From NCBI RefSeq assembly GCF_047948215.1, contig NC_134455.1, forward strand, positions 166,886,575 through 166,950,574: 64,000 nucleotides of DNA. Direction: 5' to 3'. The notes beneath the pieces were generated by a model. That model was not told where the DNA came from and did no database searches. It saw nothing but the letters and a program-made list of their open reading frames with translations. Made by a program: the position numbers and the translations under genes. The DNA is from Lycorma delicatula (lineage: Eukaryota; Arthropoda; Insecta; Hemiptera; Fulgoridae). Shown here one piece after another: positions 21,183-33,600 of this stretch. How positions within the stretch are numbered: the first letter of the stretch is position 1; the number at the start of each line of letters is the position of its first letter.

Positions 21183-23402
21183 ACTCTTAACTATTCCCCT
21201 GTACTCGAAAGAAGTGGCAGAGTTGGAGTGTTTGTTTACAACGATCAGCTAGACCGAGCGTCGAATTAGCCGAAATTAGTAGGTTATGTTGGGGTTAGCT
21301 AGTTTTGTTACCTTAATTGTTCGTTATTTACGCCCTAGCGAGCCATTTTAAATATTATTTAATACTCATCAGCTCCAAGACCGGATTAAACACAAATAAT
21401 ATCCCTTACCAAATTCACAATTCAACTAACACATAGGAAATAGATCAGTCGAAGGTAAACAAAAAACACGTCACGAAATCAGCTGTTTTATCCAATCTTT
21501 AAAAAATTTATTTTATCCAATTTTTTTTTATTTCTTCCAAAATTTTATATAACTGAAATCCGAATAAATTGAAATAATAGGATTTAATTCTGTTTTATCC
21601 TTTACATAAATCTCAAATTTAAGAATATAAGACGTAAGACCTCAGAAAGCTAAAAATTTATGAACAAAAATTTAAGCTAATTTATCAAAGCTAAAAACTT
21701 AAGCTAAATATTTATGTACATACCCAAATTTTATAGATTGTTAATTATGTAACCTAAATTTCTTTCATTTTATTCAATTTGAATTACTGAAGTAATTTAA
21801 TAATTAGAGATATATACATATTAAATATTTCTGTATAGGACTTAATAAAGATTTTTTTTCATTACTAATAAAAAAAAAGAAAAAAAAAGCTGTACAGAGA
21901 GAGAACATTTATGTTATTTTTCATCGACTATTTAATGGTCTAAAATGACCTGTACCACCGTTACAAAAAAAAAACAATTATCTTTTTTTATTGTCCTATC
22001 GAAACAAAGCAATGGTCTGTGTATTTAGTGTAAAATAATTGGAATTGTAACACGTGTGTTTTTTCCCACGAAATCAAAACTCCATTTTCCTCTGTTTGCT
22101 TTGGCTTCGTGCTAATAATGTAAAAACACGTGCATTAAAATGTACAGTTTGATTTTTTTGTTGTATTTCGTATTTTAGGTTTGTTTTTTCTCCTTAGAAA
22201 ATAATTATTTTCAATTTTTTTTTCCTTTTTTTATAAATAAAATCTTGCCGGGTTACCGTATGTATTTTAACAGATGGTTGTTTTATAACCGTTATGTATT
22301 ATACGAAGGACCTAAGTATGAATCGTCTAAGGTTTTTCGTTTGCCATTTGTTGCGTCACAAAGATTTCAGATCTTGTTTGTTTTACCCGTTTCAGAAAAA
22401 TCTTGAGAACTTAATTTTGACTGCTTAATGGCAGATAATCTCAACAAATGGAAAATGTAATCAAGAATTCTTAAATCATTTCTTCAACATTTTATTTTTT
22501 CTTGCATCGATTTCAGTAATTGGTATAGTTTTGTGTGATTTTATTTAATATTTTAACCCTTTTGTTACACTTCCTTTTATTAACATAAAAAAAACAAATT
22601 CCATAGAAATTTGATTTTGCTTGATAATGTCTATAAATACTAATGTCTATTATTACTAAAATAAAACTTTGGTAAAAAATATATAAAATCGATTTCAGTA
22701 AATCAGCCTAAAACATAAACATTATTTTTTCAGTTATTCGTTAAATTTGGACTTTTTCAAGTTTAGTAATTTATTAACAATTAATACGATTTCAAAAAAC
22801 CTAAAATTCAAGAAAAATTATTGAAAAATTACCATTTTATTTACTTTTTAAAACGACGATTTCAAATAATTTTGGATCTTTTAGCTTTATTTTATGTAAA
22901 TCTTTTTGATTATGGATGAATAAACCTGCAAAAAATATCTCCTGTATAAAAATAAGTCATTCGCAAAACAGTCAGACGATAAACTTGTGTCTTAATAAAA
23001 GTGAGAAGAGATACAGAGGAATGACGAGAAGAAATTATTACCGAGCTTTAGTTAAGGTGCTTTGAAATTAAAAAAAGCATATCTTGGGGTTTATCTCAAG
23101 GTTTGCTAACATTTTTGCAGAATTTTCTTGCAAAATGCTTTGAATATCAAAATGAATTAGATTAATACTAAGCGATGATGATAAAAATAAAAAAAAATTT
23201 TAAATTCGTCTGTAAATACATATAAAAAAAATCTTAAACTCAATGGAAACTTTTCAGATTATTACCGTTGGATAAACTTCCTGTAGAAAATCAATAAAAA
23301 AAATTATTGAAATCAAACATTAATGAATACAACAATAAACTTGGATGCATATATTACTATTTTTTTTTTATAATTGTGTTCTTATTCAACTTTATTGATT
23401 TA
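21183..23402. other. AT-rich gene-free stretch
   Basis: 21183-21350 is less AT-rich and may be the 5' UTR of the LINE. From 21400 to 23400 the DNA is AT-rich with poly-A/T runs and no coding sequence or recognised repeat. Confidence 0.45.
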
Positions 23403-23414
23403 CTAGCCTTACTC

Positions 23415-23432
23415 GCCACGCTTTGCTGTGGC
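23415..23432 (-). terminator. Helitron 3' hairpin
   Basis: On the minus strand GCCAC-A-GC AAA GC-GTGGC forms a 7-bp stem with one bulged base and a three-base loop, followed eight bases later by CTAG. This is the standard Helitron 3' structure, thought to signal the end of rolling-circle strand transfer. Confidence 0.8.
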
Positions 23433-23490
23433 ACATTGTGGTTGCATGGATGAGAAATGAGAAAAAAACAAGCATACGTTTCATAGAAGT

Positions 23491-24540
23491 TTAATTTTGC
23501 AATACTTGTGGATATACAATATTTTTTGTTTTTCCACTGTCTGCGTAGATATAAAGGCTATCTGGTTTGCCGCCTCGGGAACACGCAACATACAGTTGCC
23601 CATGTGTGAAGCAATCCGCATCTAAATCTAAACCACACAATTCTAAAGATTGACCTTGAGCTTTATTGATTGTGATTGCAAATGCCAATCGAATTGGGAA
23701 TTGCAATCTTTTAAATTAAAGTGGTGTATCGGTCGGGATTATGGGTATTCGAGCAATGAGGACATCTTTACCTTTGAAATCGTTGCTTCCCGTTAAAATC
23801 CCGAGTAACCCGAGTTGCTTCCCGAGTAACCCGTTAAAATCGTTGCTTCCACTACGTTATTCATCAGTTTCTTAACTGCAAGTCGCATGCCGATGCAGAG
23901 TTTTGGCTGATTAATATTCCGCAACAGGATAATTGTCATTTTTTGATCGAACCGTTGCTAGTATCAATCTAATGAAGAATGTTTTCCCAGTTCCTCCTGG
24001 CGCATCCAAGAAGAAGGTCCCCCCATCTCCATCATTTGTCATTTGCATTATGCGATCATAAATGACTTTCTGTTCACGCGTTAATTTGGGAATGTTTGAT
24101 TGGACATATGACTGAAGATTACCAATGTTGTAACTCTATTCACGGCGTAAATCCACATCAAATGAAGCAATCCCAGGCTCGGGTGGGTGCTAGCATTTCC
24201 AATTGACTAAGAACTTTATTTGCAATAGCTAAGCACTTGTCTTCAATATTTATCAATGCTTCGTTGTAAATGCCTTCTGTAAATTCCACGGTCATATTGG
24301 TATGTTCTAGGCGTACTCTATGCAAAATATCCTCAGACATATGCGATCGATATCTTTCCCATAACTCTGTGGGAGATGAAGGGAAGCAAGCGGTCAATAT
24401 AATTGCGAATAATGCGCGAATTTGGTTTGAATGTGCAGTGTTGCACGCGTCATTAATACATATATCCCACTGTTGGTCGTTTTCTAATAAATTCAGAGCT
24501 TGGTGAAAGGCGCAGCTCAATCACGACACGATCACACAAA
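23491..24540 (-). pseudogene. Helitron helicase remnant
   Basis: Three parts on the minus strand. (1) 24520-24158: FHQALNLLENDQQWDICIND, then IRALFAIILTACFPSSPTEL and MSEDILHRVR, the Helitron region just before the helicase. (2) 24110-23960: PKLTREQKVIYDRIMQMTND and LDAPGGTGKTFFIRLILAT, with Walker A (GGTGKT) intact. (3) about 23920-23491: NINQPKLCIGMRLAV, VLIARIPIIPTDTPL, then LQFPIRLAFAITINKAQGQS and FTHGQLYVACSRGGKPDSLY, the Pif1-like C-terminal motif. Helicase motifs II to V are deleted between parts 2 and 3 (junction near 23935). A local duplication of GAGTAACCCG-containing sequence lies at 23795-23845. Frame shifts and stops make it non-functional. Identity as Helitron helicase is clear from these blocks. 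Confidence 0.9.
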
Positions 24541-24918
24541 AGTACCTCGATTAAAGTGTATATTTAATTGAGATTGTATAATAATCTGATTCAGATGCAA
24601 GCGGGTACGTTTTTTTGTTGTTTGTTAATAAACAATGTAATTGGGTACAGATATTGTTTCACATGTGACTGTGGTTGTCGTTAGCTAGTATGGCGAGTGC
24701 TCCCCTCGCTTCCGGCAGATGGCGCGGTCACTGGTACACAGCTGACCGTTAAAAAAACTATTTCTCGCGGTCGCGGATATGTGACTGATGCGAAAAATAG
24801 ATAAAAACAATCTTTGATGCGGGTTATATATCGTGCTAAAATTTGAGCTCAATCGGTGCAGAACATTTTGAGTTTTTGAAGCGTACACAAACGAACTTAA
24901 CATTTTTATATATAAAGA

Positions 24919-25498
24919 TTTGTGGGCTGCGAAAAAAAGCCCTTAAGTCGTGCGAAAAAACACATTATTTTAAATGCTTACAAAAGCAGAGTAATGCTTA
25001 CAAATTACAGAATAATCAAACGGCGTTGATTTCAGATGTTAATAAACTGCTAACGTATGTAGAAGTTGTGCTGCTTCAGTGTATAACGTGATTCTCGAGT
25101 ATGAATCTACTAATGAATTACGGTCTCCAAAGAAAACAAAACCCCGCAGGTCAATTGAGAAAAAGGTGAGATTTTGATAAAAACGCTATTCGTAAAAAAA
25201 GTACACGAATTTGAATTATTTAGAAATAGTTTAGCGGTGTATTACGTCCTTTGGAAGAGAATTCGGTTATTGTCTTTGACAACGCTTCTTATCATTAAAC
25301 GAAAAGAATTCCAGCCGTGTTATAGAAAAACAATGATATCAAAATGTGGCTTAGTTCAAAAGGAATAATTTTTGAAGAGGCTTAAGTTAATGTTCAATCT
25401 TTGCAAAGGGTTTCGCGTATTAAAAGTAATTATAGTCCGTATAAAATTGGCTTGACACACAACGCCATATTGGTAAGTCGTGTTTTTATTAGGCTCCT
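24919..25498. other. AT-rich spacer
   Basis: No gene recognised; short open frames here have no domain. Confidence 0.4.
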
Positions 25499-25681
25499 AA
25501 CGAATATGTTTGCCGGCCTCCGTTGTGCGAGTGGTAACGTCTCGGACTTTAATCCGGTGGTTCCGAGTTGGAATCCCGGTCAGGCATGGCATTTTCATAC
25601 GCTATAAATCATTCATATCATCATCTGAAGCAATTCATAACGGTGGTTTCGGAGGTTAGAAAAAACAAAAAAAAACGAATA
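25499..25681 (+). mobile_element. SINE family 2, best copy, with target-site duplication
   Basis: tRNA-derived SINE, body 25507-25673 (167 bp). The head has an A-box-like GCGAGTGGTAACG and a B-box-like GAGTTGGAATCCC, followed by the family body (CAGGCATGGC, CATACGCTA, CATAACGGTGG) and an A-rich tail (25660-25673). AACGAATA flanks it exactly on both sides (25499-25506 and 25674-25681), an 8-bp target-site duplication. Its body is related to 434-555, 49218-49340, 52805-52925 and, less clearly, 55085-55215. The sequence is not a functional tRNA gene. Confidence 0.82.
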
Positions 25682-26114
25682 CTTAGTTGTGTGGTTTCAG
25701 TGTTACTGTTTGTGAATTTTGTTCTTTGCTTTTACATAGCAAAGAACGCTAAATGACCAAAAAATGATTGTTTGGTCATATGTATGTAAAAACATAACCT
25801 GACAAAGGATTGTCAGGGTCATTATGTAGGGATATTATTTTCTGTGTATTTGGTTATTTCGACTTTTTTTGTTTGCATAGTCCTAAGTCTATCTGGGCTA
25901 TAAGAAAGTTGGGTGTTTTAATTTATTTACTGTAAGTCATCCTTCTTGGTGGCTTTTCTTTTTGTTTTGGTGGTTTTTTTAAAAATAAAATACAGATGTT
26001 TTAGCTGTTAAATATAATTCAAAGAAATTTGGTCGTTGTGTTTGAAAGCGGCCATCTTCCATTGATCTGATTGGTTTTCCTTTGTTTACATTTCCAAAAT
26101 AAAAATGTACAAAT
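25682..26114. other. Spacer with a hairpin cluster
   Basis: No coding sequence. Contains the three hairpins at 25721-25817. 26020-26114 (ATGGAAGATGGCCGC on the minus strand and AAACAAAGGAAAACC nearby) may belong to the second Helitron-like element. Confidence 0.4.
25721..25817. repeat. Cluster of three perfect hairpins
   Basis: Three consecutive inverted repeats in 97 bp: GTTCTTTGCT (25721-25730) with its complement at 25738-25747; ATGACCAAA (25753-25761) with its complement at 25771-25779; CCTGACAA (25798-25805) with its complement at 25810-25817. All stems are perfect, with 7-, 9- and 4-nt loops. They lie just downstream of the SINE and are not part of it. Confidence 0.85.
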
Positions 26115-26275
26115 TAAAAATAGATAGATATATTAAAAATAGATGAAAACAATCTTTGATGAGGGTTATATATCGTGCTAAAATTTGAGCTCAATCGGTG
26201 CAGAACATTTTCAGTTTTTGAAGCCGTACACAAACGAACTTTACATTTTTATATATATATATATATATATATAGA
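26115..26275 (-). mobile_element. Second Helitron 5' terminus
   Basis: The minus strand from 26275 starts TCTATATATATA and continues with about 125 bases closely matching the 5' end of the Helitron at 24918 (TTCGTTTGTGTACG, TTCTGCACCGATTGAG, TTTAGCACGATATATAACC). The base before TC is A, as for other Helitrons. The TA run at the very 5' end is expanded. A matching 3' hairpin plus CTRR was not found to the left, so this is a 5' fragment or a different Helitron with an unrecognised 3' end. No coding sequence. Confidence 0.75.
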
Positions 26276-26984
26276 TTTATCTCTTCATTCGATGAAGATA
26301 TCGAGGTAGAATATATAAATAAAAGAAAAATCATCATAATAAATACATAAATCGGAATCTCCTCCTTTTTGAAGTCGGTCAAATTCATGCGAATTACAAA
26401 ATAATATATAAAATTATTACAGTATCTTTAAAATATACCTTCCTCTCAAAACGGTTTAAATTTGTGTTCTGTTCGATTACTTTTCTACTTGTTAACCTAT
26501 GATAGGCGCCATTTGTACCTTCCGATTATTATTACAAACTTAAAAGATATTCGTGAGTATGATACATCACAGAATATTTAGTAACAACAATATGACTTTT
26601 GTTACACTTTTAGGGCTTAAAGTCAGACGAGATACCGTCGTGGTTTCAATCAAACCTAGAAATATATTAAAGACTAAATCTTGATCTGTTACTATTGTGA
26701 AATATGAGTTTATATTTCAGTTAATCCACAGTTTTGCACTTACATGTCGATGTAAAAACTTTATAAATAATCCTTTAGGTGATACTTAGTACTTTATGTT
26801 ATAATTATTAACCTCTTTGTATGTTATAGTTAATAACCCCATTAATATGGGGTTATTAAAACTGAGTCCATTCTCATTTTCCTGCAAAACATGCATACAC
26901 CGTGAAACTGAACAGTGATACATCTCAGTATATTTTATAAATTGATACGAGTATATTTAGTAACGGTTCTTTATTTCGTTCTGC
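26276..26984. other. AT-rich spacer
   Basis: No gene recognised; includes the hairpin at 26830-26859. Confidence 0.4.
26830..26859. repeat. 13-bp perfect inverted repeat, 4-nt loop
   Basis: TTAATAACCCCAT (26830-26842) and its reverse complement (26847-26859) around TAAT. Confidence 0.85.
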
Positions 26985-27640
26985 TGCACTTTTACTTTCC
27001 TGGCATCATAGTTCTAGAGTTATGTTGCAAGAAGGAAAGTATGGTAATCAGTTAAAAAATCGGGTAACTTTTTTAGCATTTCTCGACTTTTCATGACCCG
27101 GGGACCCCAAAAACAAAAAATAATGTGGGGGTAATATTCGTATGCACGTGTGCTGGAGTTAGAAGCTTAATAAATTTTGACTGAATGAACCGATTTTGAT
27201 GAAATTTTGTACAGAAAATCGTGTATACGAGACAATTTATCGGTAAACCTTTGGGATCAATATCTTCAGGAGGTGGTATAAATAGTTTCTTGAAGTTAAT
27301 CATCCCAAAATTTTATAAACAACCCCACTTTATATTAAGTTCAGTACGTGCGTGCATGTTTATTTAAAAAAGATTTTTACTCCAAAATCCCCCTCTTCAA
27401 CAAAAATTGGAAAAAGCTATGTATATTTACTTTTTACATATTTTTAACCGAATTCCTATACAGTAGCACAAACGACCCCCAAAACATATTTTGGGAGCAA
27501 TATTGGGAGTGAGGGAGCCGATCAAATTTTTAAAATATCAATTTTTTGAATTTAAAAAAAAATTGTTCATTACCTTTTTTTGAGCTATATAGAGAAAAGT
27601 TATTAATCGTAATAAAATCTACAGAATTCCCCATAAATTT
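26985..27640 (+). repeat. Dispersed repeat A, copy 2
   Basis: Matches copy 1 in the same orientation: TTTCCTGGCATCATAG (shared with copy 3), GCAAGAAGGAAAGTATGG, GCATTTCTCGAC, GATGAAATTTTGTACAG and AGCAATATTGGGAG. The minus-strand 70-aa frame at 27091-27303 (PPPEDIDPKG, TKFHQNRFIQSK, FFVFGVPGS) is in register with the open frames of copies 1 and 3. The right end is poorly defined after about 27560. Confidence 0.75.
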
Positions 27641-30600
27641 TATACATTGGAAAAATAGAATTTTTTTATGAAGGACAGTGTATCAGGAAAAGATACAAAA
27701 AATAAATAATCAAACGTACTGCTTAGCACAGGTAGAGTATGCTTATAATGGCGTTGTGATAAGTTCCTTGAGATGATTTATGATTTTTATCTTTTGCCGT
27801 TACACAATGGTCTTCATAAAAAATGTTTATTTTTCTTATGTATGGAAACTTACATGTTTATTTATCGGGTTACGTTTTCTTTAACAGCGGAGGACGCTTT
27901 CTTTAAAACAGTGGTAGTTACGTAAATAAAAATGGTTTTCATAAAAAAATGTTGTTTGTTTTTCTACGGATGAAAAATTTTAGAACACTGTATTCTTGAA
28001 TTCATTTTTTATATCATGGACCAGAATTCACACCTTACACCTTAATTCCGACTGTAAAACGATAGTCATACGTATTCGATGTACGAGTCGGCAGATTCTT
28101 TGTTTTGTAGTTAAGATATTCATTCATACAATATCCGTGTGTTGACTACGATCAAGAACGATTAATGTCACGTCACGGAAGCTATTAATTAAAGTCTGAA
28201 CTACATCGATTCTTTAGGACAAATCGAATGAGATTTTTATCTTTACGAGATACGTACCGCCGTCGTACGGAACTCATGAGAATCGAAGCGTGAACCCGAA
28301 CTTAGAAGTCGTCTAATACTTTTGATCGGTTTAAAAGAATTGTATTATCAGATAAAATTATAGAACGCTTGGTTTAATCGAGTAACGCTTTAAAAGCTTT
28401 ACTTGTATTCATTCCTGAGAACAGAACCTAACTGAATACGTATTTAAACCCCTTTATGAGTCGAGAATGATGCATTATGACTTGTAGGTCTGTTCAGATT
28501 TAAGTCGAACCTACGATTTCTTGAGATATCGTCTTTCTTGCGATCCAAATAACAAAGAGGTGTGAGATTTCAAACGTATTTTAATGCAACGATACTTTCA
28601 GCAGGACTTTCACGTACTTCCTGCAAGATCATAAACGTCCTGTTGTATCAGCTGACCGGGGTTTTTATAACCTTTGGTACATTCAACCCAGGGTCGGTAT
28701 TTGGTCAAGAAATTGTACTTCGTGTACTCTGTAATATTGAATATGCGATTTTAATAAAATTTCGTTTACCATCGCGGGTAAGAAACTCTGTTGTTTTATT
28801 CCGGTGAAATTTTGTTATCGTGCACGCGTGCAGTAATTGCGCACTGATATTTGATGATGGTCGGTGCATTTATAGTTTTGTACGATGTAGATCAGTAGTA
28901 CCGATTAACCGTCGGATAAATTTGAGAGCTAAATCTTTTTTTTTATAGAGGGTTTCTATGTATTATAAATTAGTTGTATAGTTATCACGATTTCGATTTT
29001 TCGATTGTTTGCGATTTTTGATTTCTTTCTTTTATTTTCCTTGATTTCCTTTCCGTTCTTACTATTACTATTACTACACACAACCAACAAACTGAATGAA
29101 ACGATGAAGTTTTTATTATAAATTACTTTTTCTAATATCCTTCATATATATTATAATTAAGTATAATTTCAATACATGCATTATTAATAGACATTTTTGT
29201 CACAGAAAAATCAGTTTTGTTTAAATGTCACATTCTTGAACGCATTTCTTGTATTTTTATTAAACACATTAAATTGAATAAATATATAATTTTGAATATT
29301 TTACTATAGTTTAAATTATCTAGATGAGTTGAGGGACATTTTATAGATTTAAGTTTATTTTAAATAATAAAACGTAAAATTTTTGAAATGATGTCCGTTG
29401 GGAACGAGTGGAAGTGTATAATTGTTGATATAAGGTGAAATTTACTAATAAGGTTTGTACGCGTAGAATGTTTGATAACCTACGGGCTATTGTTTATTCT
29501 AAGTAAGAATGAATGCGACTAGTTCTTTAACGTGCATATTATATCTGTATATGTAATTTATTGTACGTACATACGTACGTATGTATATATGTATTCATAA
29601 GTTCAAATCTACGCGTAGCATATGACTACAAAGGTACAGGCATAAAGTTTTGTGTGTGTTCGACGTAGTTGTGTTAAACCCGACAACCGTAACAGTTAAA
29701 ATTTCCGTCGGCCGGTCGCTTTGCCCCGATGAACATTTTGACCCGCCCAGTCACAATTTGCAGTTGTGAAGTGGCTTTCATTTCTGAGATTGTCACAAAA
29801 TGCACTTTACCCTATTGCAAACAGTACTGGCTGTTGTGCGCTGTCCTGATGCAGTGCTTTTCTACCGTATTATATAATATTTCTTCTTTGATTTTTCGTT
29901 TGATTCTATTAATATACGTATTTTCATACAGAGTCCTGAATGAAATGTACTTACATATAACAGTGTAAAAATAGCTTTCAACATGTAAACCATCTGCACC
30001 GGTAATTGAAAGAGTTAGAATTGCTTTCGGTTAGAGCGCATTAATTAAAAACAGTTAGGTTAATGGGTGCTGCAAATAGAAAATTAAACTAAATTAAAGA
30101 CTAATTGAATCCAATTAAAATTATAAACTCGATCCCTCTCAATGGGCGAGTCATCAAAAGATTTTGAAGAGACTGAGTTAAAGAATAACGGGTCAGAAGG
30201 ATGTCTAAAACTGATTAATCCTATTTCTATTTTTGAACTTGTACGCACGAGTTTGTATACATTTTCTCTCTAACATAAACTATTCTGTAATAACGCACGA
30301 ATTATTGGAATGTAGTATTTATTTTGCAACTCGGACTAAGCAGTCTAGAGCACCCAAATGTTTTAGGTGTGCTTTTTAAAGGCCTTTCAGTTTTTGTTAT
30401 TATTTTGAATGTTAATAGGAAAACACTTAGTCGGTGTCTCTTCATAGTGACGGATAAAATTCCTTTATATTACGCTCGATTAAAGAATACTAAGAAAAAT
30501 ATTCTAGATTTATTTAAGACTCTACATCTTAAATACTGATATCGTCTGTTGTCGTACCCGTTTTTTCTGAGATGAAAAGGAATGTCCAAAAATGCGGTCA

Positions 30601-33600
30601 GAAGACAAGTTATTTTAAGAAAAAAAGGAGAATACTGTTTGTAAATGATTATTGCTAATAATGTTGAAATTACTGTGAAAATGTATGTAATAAAAAACTG
30701 CTAGTAATAAGAAATTACTGTGAAAATGCTACGCGTCATTCTGCATATTTTTTTCCTAAAGCTCCTTCTTTTCTGAATGAAGATTGTTCATGTAGATCGT
30801 ATTAAAGACAATGGATAAATGCAATTTGAAAAAATAAATAAAACCTTGTGAAGTTTATTCTAGCATTCATGTAACTCGGTAGTCTTCTTGGTGCTTGAGA
30901 ATTCCGCCATAAAATTATTGAGTTGTTTCTTCCTCTACGTTAATGATAAAATTAACTTATTTACTCTTTCGGTACAATTGACGTAATTTAGAAAATATGG
31001 ACTGTAATGTCAAGTCTTTAAGATAGTCGGGGTTTATTTGACAATTTTAAACAACTTACTCGTACGTTTTGTTTTATAACCTTTTATTTAGGTTTAACTT
31101 TTGTTTTATGCAAGCTTAAATTGATTTGCTTCAAGAATACAGCCACATTTTTTCCCTGAAGTTGATTTGTTTTTAGTATCGGCTTACAAAGCGATAAGCA
31201 AAGGTTATTTTTAGCGTGCTAGAATAAATTCTAATTTCACGGAAATATTTATACGTAAAATTTATTATTAAAATAACTTATTAAGCTGCTAAAATATTTC
31301 TTCTATAATATTTAACAAGGAACTTAGTTTTAATAGATACGTTTTACAGCACTTTATAATTGTAAAAGTACAAAATTTCATCAAAATAAATCCGAATATT
31401 CTCTAAATCTATGTACACTCATAAAATCCCTTCTAGAAATTAACCGAGAGGTAATTTTTTATTAGATGATGAGAGGGCTTTTTTTTTGTAAGTGGTTTGA
31501 AAAACTGAGACAGATGCTCATTAATCATTTAAAGCTGTTTGTCCCACACTAGCTCAAAATGAATGAAAAGGATTTTTATGAACTCTTTCAAGCGTTATTA
31601 TTTTTTTAACATTGAAATGAAAGATAATTTTCTTACTGTTGTAAAAAAAAAATAAATAAATAAATAGAATACTATTAATTTTATGTCAATGGAATATTTA
31701 TTATATCGTTCCATTATTCCTTCTAATAATTTTTCTAAAGTTTTTACTAAAGCCATAATTTCTACTTTTAGTTGCAAAAACGTTTATACCTAATGTAATT
31801 CGATTAAATTTCAATTTAGGATTCAGAATTGTATTAATCTTTTGGTATTCTGTACAAATTTTACATTATTGAGATTCATAAAGTACGGCGACATCGTAAC
31901 TTACAGTTTTTATCGTTATAAGTTTGCCTGTCCTTGTTTTCACCCTTAAATTTGACAGTAAAAATAGCTTTCTGACAAATTTGTATTTTATAATATTTTC
32001 AAACCGGATGAGTACGTGAAAACATGAAAAACTGATAGGTTCTTAAGCTTTAGCATACTTAATTTTTTTTGGGGGAAACTGTATTTACATGCCGTCGCGT
32101 TGAAAATAAAGCACATTTAGTAGCCCTCTACAACCTCTCGCGTGGATCTATTAGTCGTTTTATTAACGACATTGTACAGCGTTAAACAAAGGGGAATAAG
32201 TGCTATTATTAAATCACTTTAACGAAAAATGAAAGTAAAACAGCTTCCCGGTTTTTGTTTTAGAGAGCGAATGCCCGCCAAAACCATATTACAAGTCTGG
32301 TTAACGGGACCGGTCCGGTGAAAAGTCACGTTGAATGTCAGTATCAAGTTTTAACAAGTTCTGTATCTCACTCGGTGATTATTTAAGTTGATATATTTCA
32401 TCTGTCAGATCCAGGTCCATCATAAGTCTTGTTTTGCTAATAATTATTGCTCTATAAAAGAGCGTGGAGATGGAGATAGTGAGTGTGTTTGTGTTTAGAG
32501 GGTTATTTATGTAATGATGTTTTAGGTTGTTATAAATATTTATACTGTAGCTGTTCGTTGATGTGGCACGCAGTATCAAATGACCGTCCGTCAGAGAGGC
32601 AATACAAGGTAATTATGCGACTACCTATACAGGGCGCAGAGGCACATGCGCTAGATAAAACTGATATTTGGATCATGTAAGAAATTTGATTTTTTGTACA
32701 GCATAGATTTTCTAAACAAGCAAAAGTTCCGATAACAACATCTAACGATGCTATTGCTCATAACTATAGCTTATTTTGTACAAATTATTTGTATTGACAC
32801 TCCATTTAATCTTTAAGGTGTGAAATGCATATATTTACAAATTGCCTATTCTTAATCAAAAAACAAAATAATAAATACAATTTTATAAAAATACGGCAGT
32901 TTTTTATTTTATTTATTTTTTTCGTAGTTAAAATTATATATATTAATATTTGTATTATTTTAGAGTTCTAAATTTGCATTGCTCTGGAATTCAGGCTAAT
33001 TCATCGCTTTACCGTTTTCATTTTTTGAAAGTTTGTAATGATGGATGTGGAAGAGGAAAACTCCTTAAAACGTATAAATTTAGGGTGTGCAAACATGCAC
33101 ATTTGTAAACAGATATTCTACTAGAATTTATAGCTGCACGTACGTATTGGAATGATAAATAAAACTTTCAATAGAATTGCATTTAGGAATAATAGATTCA
33201 TTTTAAATAAACAATCTCATTTAATCGATGAATTATTTAAAATAAAACCTTTTTAGTTTTTTCCAACCGGTGTAAACGATAAATTATTATTATTATATAT
33301 TATTTTTTAATAACTTCTTACAATTTGTGCGGAAGATATTTGATAATAATTTTGGTGGTTATAAATCGTGATGTTTTTATTAAAATTTGATATCATTAAA
33401 CAATTATAGAGCCTACGTACCTACTAGCTTGGTTTTATTATTTTGTAAAATAAAAGTTAATCTTGTTTATCCGAGGTAAGTATTTTTTGTTGTTATACTA
33501 CAGCCGTTAGTTATTCCTTAAGCAGAATAATTGTAATAACTGCCTTATGTAATAAACCTCTAAATTAATGACTGCTGGCTAGAGTCGGATGGTTTTACGA

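Larger units (their letters stand above)
23403..24918 (-). mobile_element. Helitron, internally deleted, both termini recognisable
   Basis: Minus-strand rolling-circle transposon. The 5' end is TCTTTATATATAAAAATG starting at 24918, with the canonical TC; the 3' end is CTAG at 23406-23403 after a short hairpin (23415-23432). The flanking bases are A on the 5' side and T on the 3' side, the usual A/T insertion site. Inside are pieces of the Helitron Rep-helicase protein: the segment before the helicase, the Walker A box and the C-terminal helicase motif. The Rep nuclease domain and helicase motifs between Walker A and the C-terminus are missing, so the 1516-bp copy is non-autonomous. The GC-richer leader (24690-24780) is part of the element. 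Confidence 0.88.

Noticed and set aside
25505..25600. tRNA gene
   Set aside because: Same reason: SINE family 2 head with tail and exact TSD.
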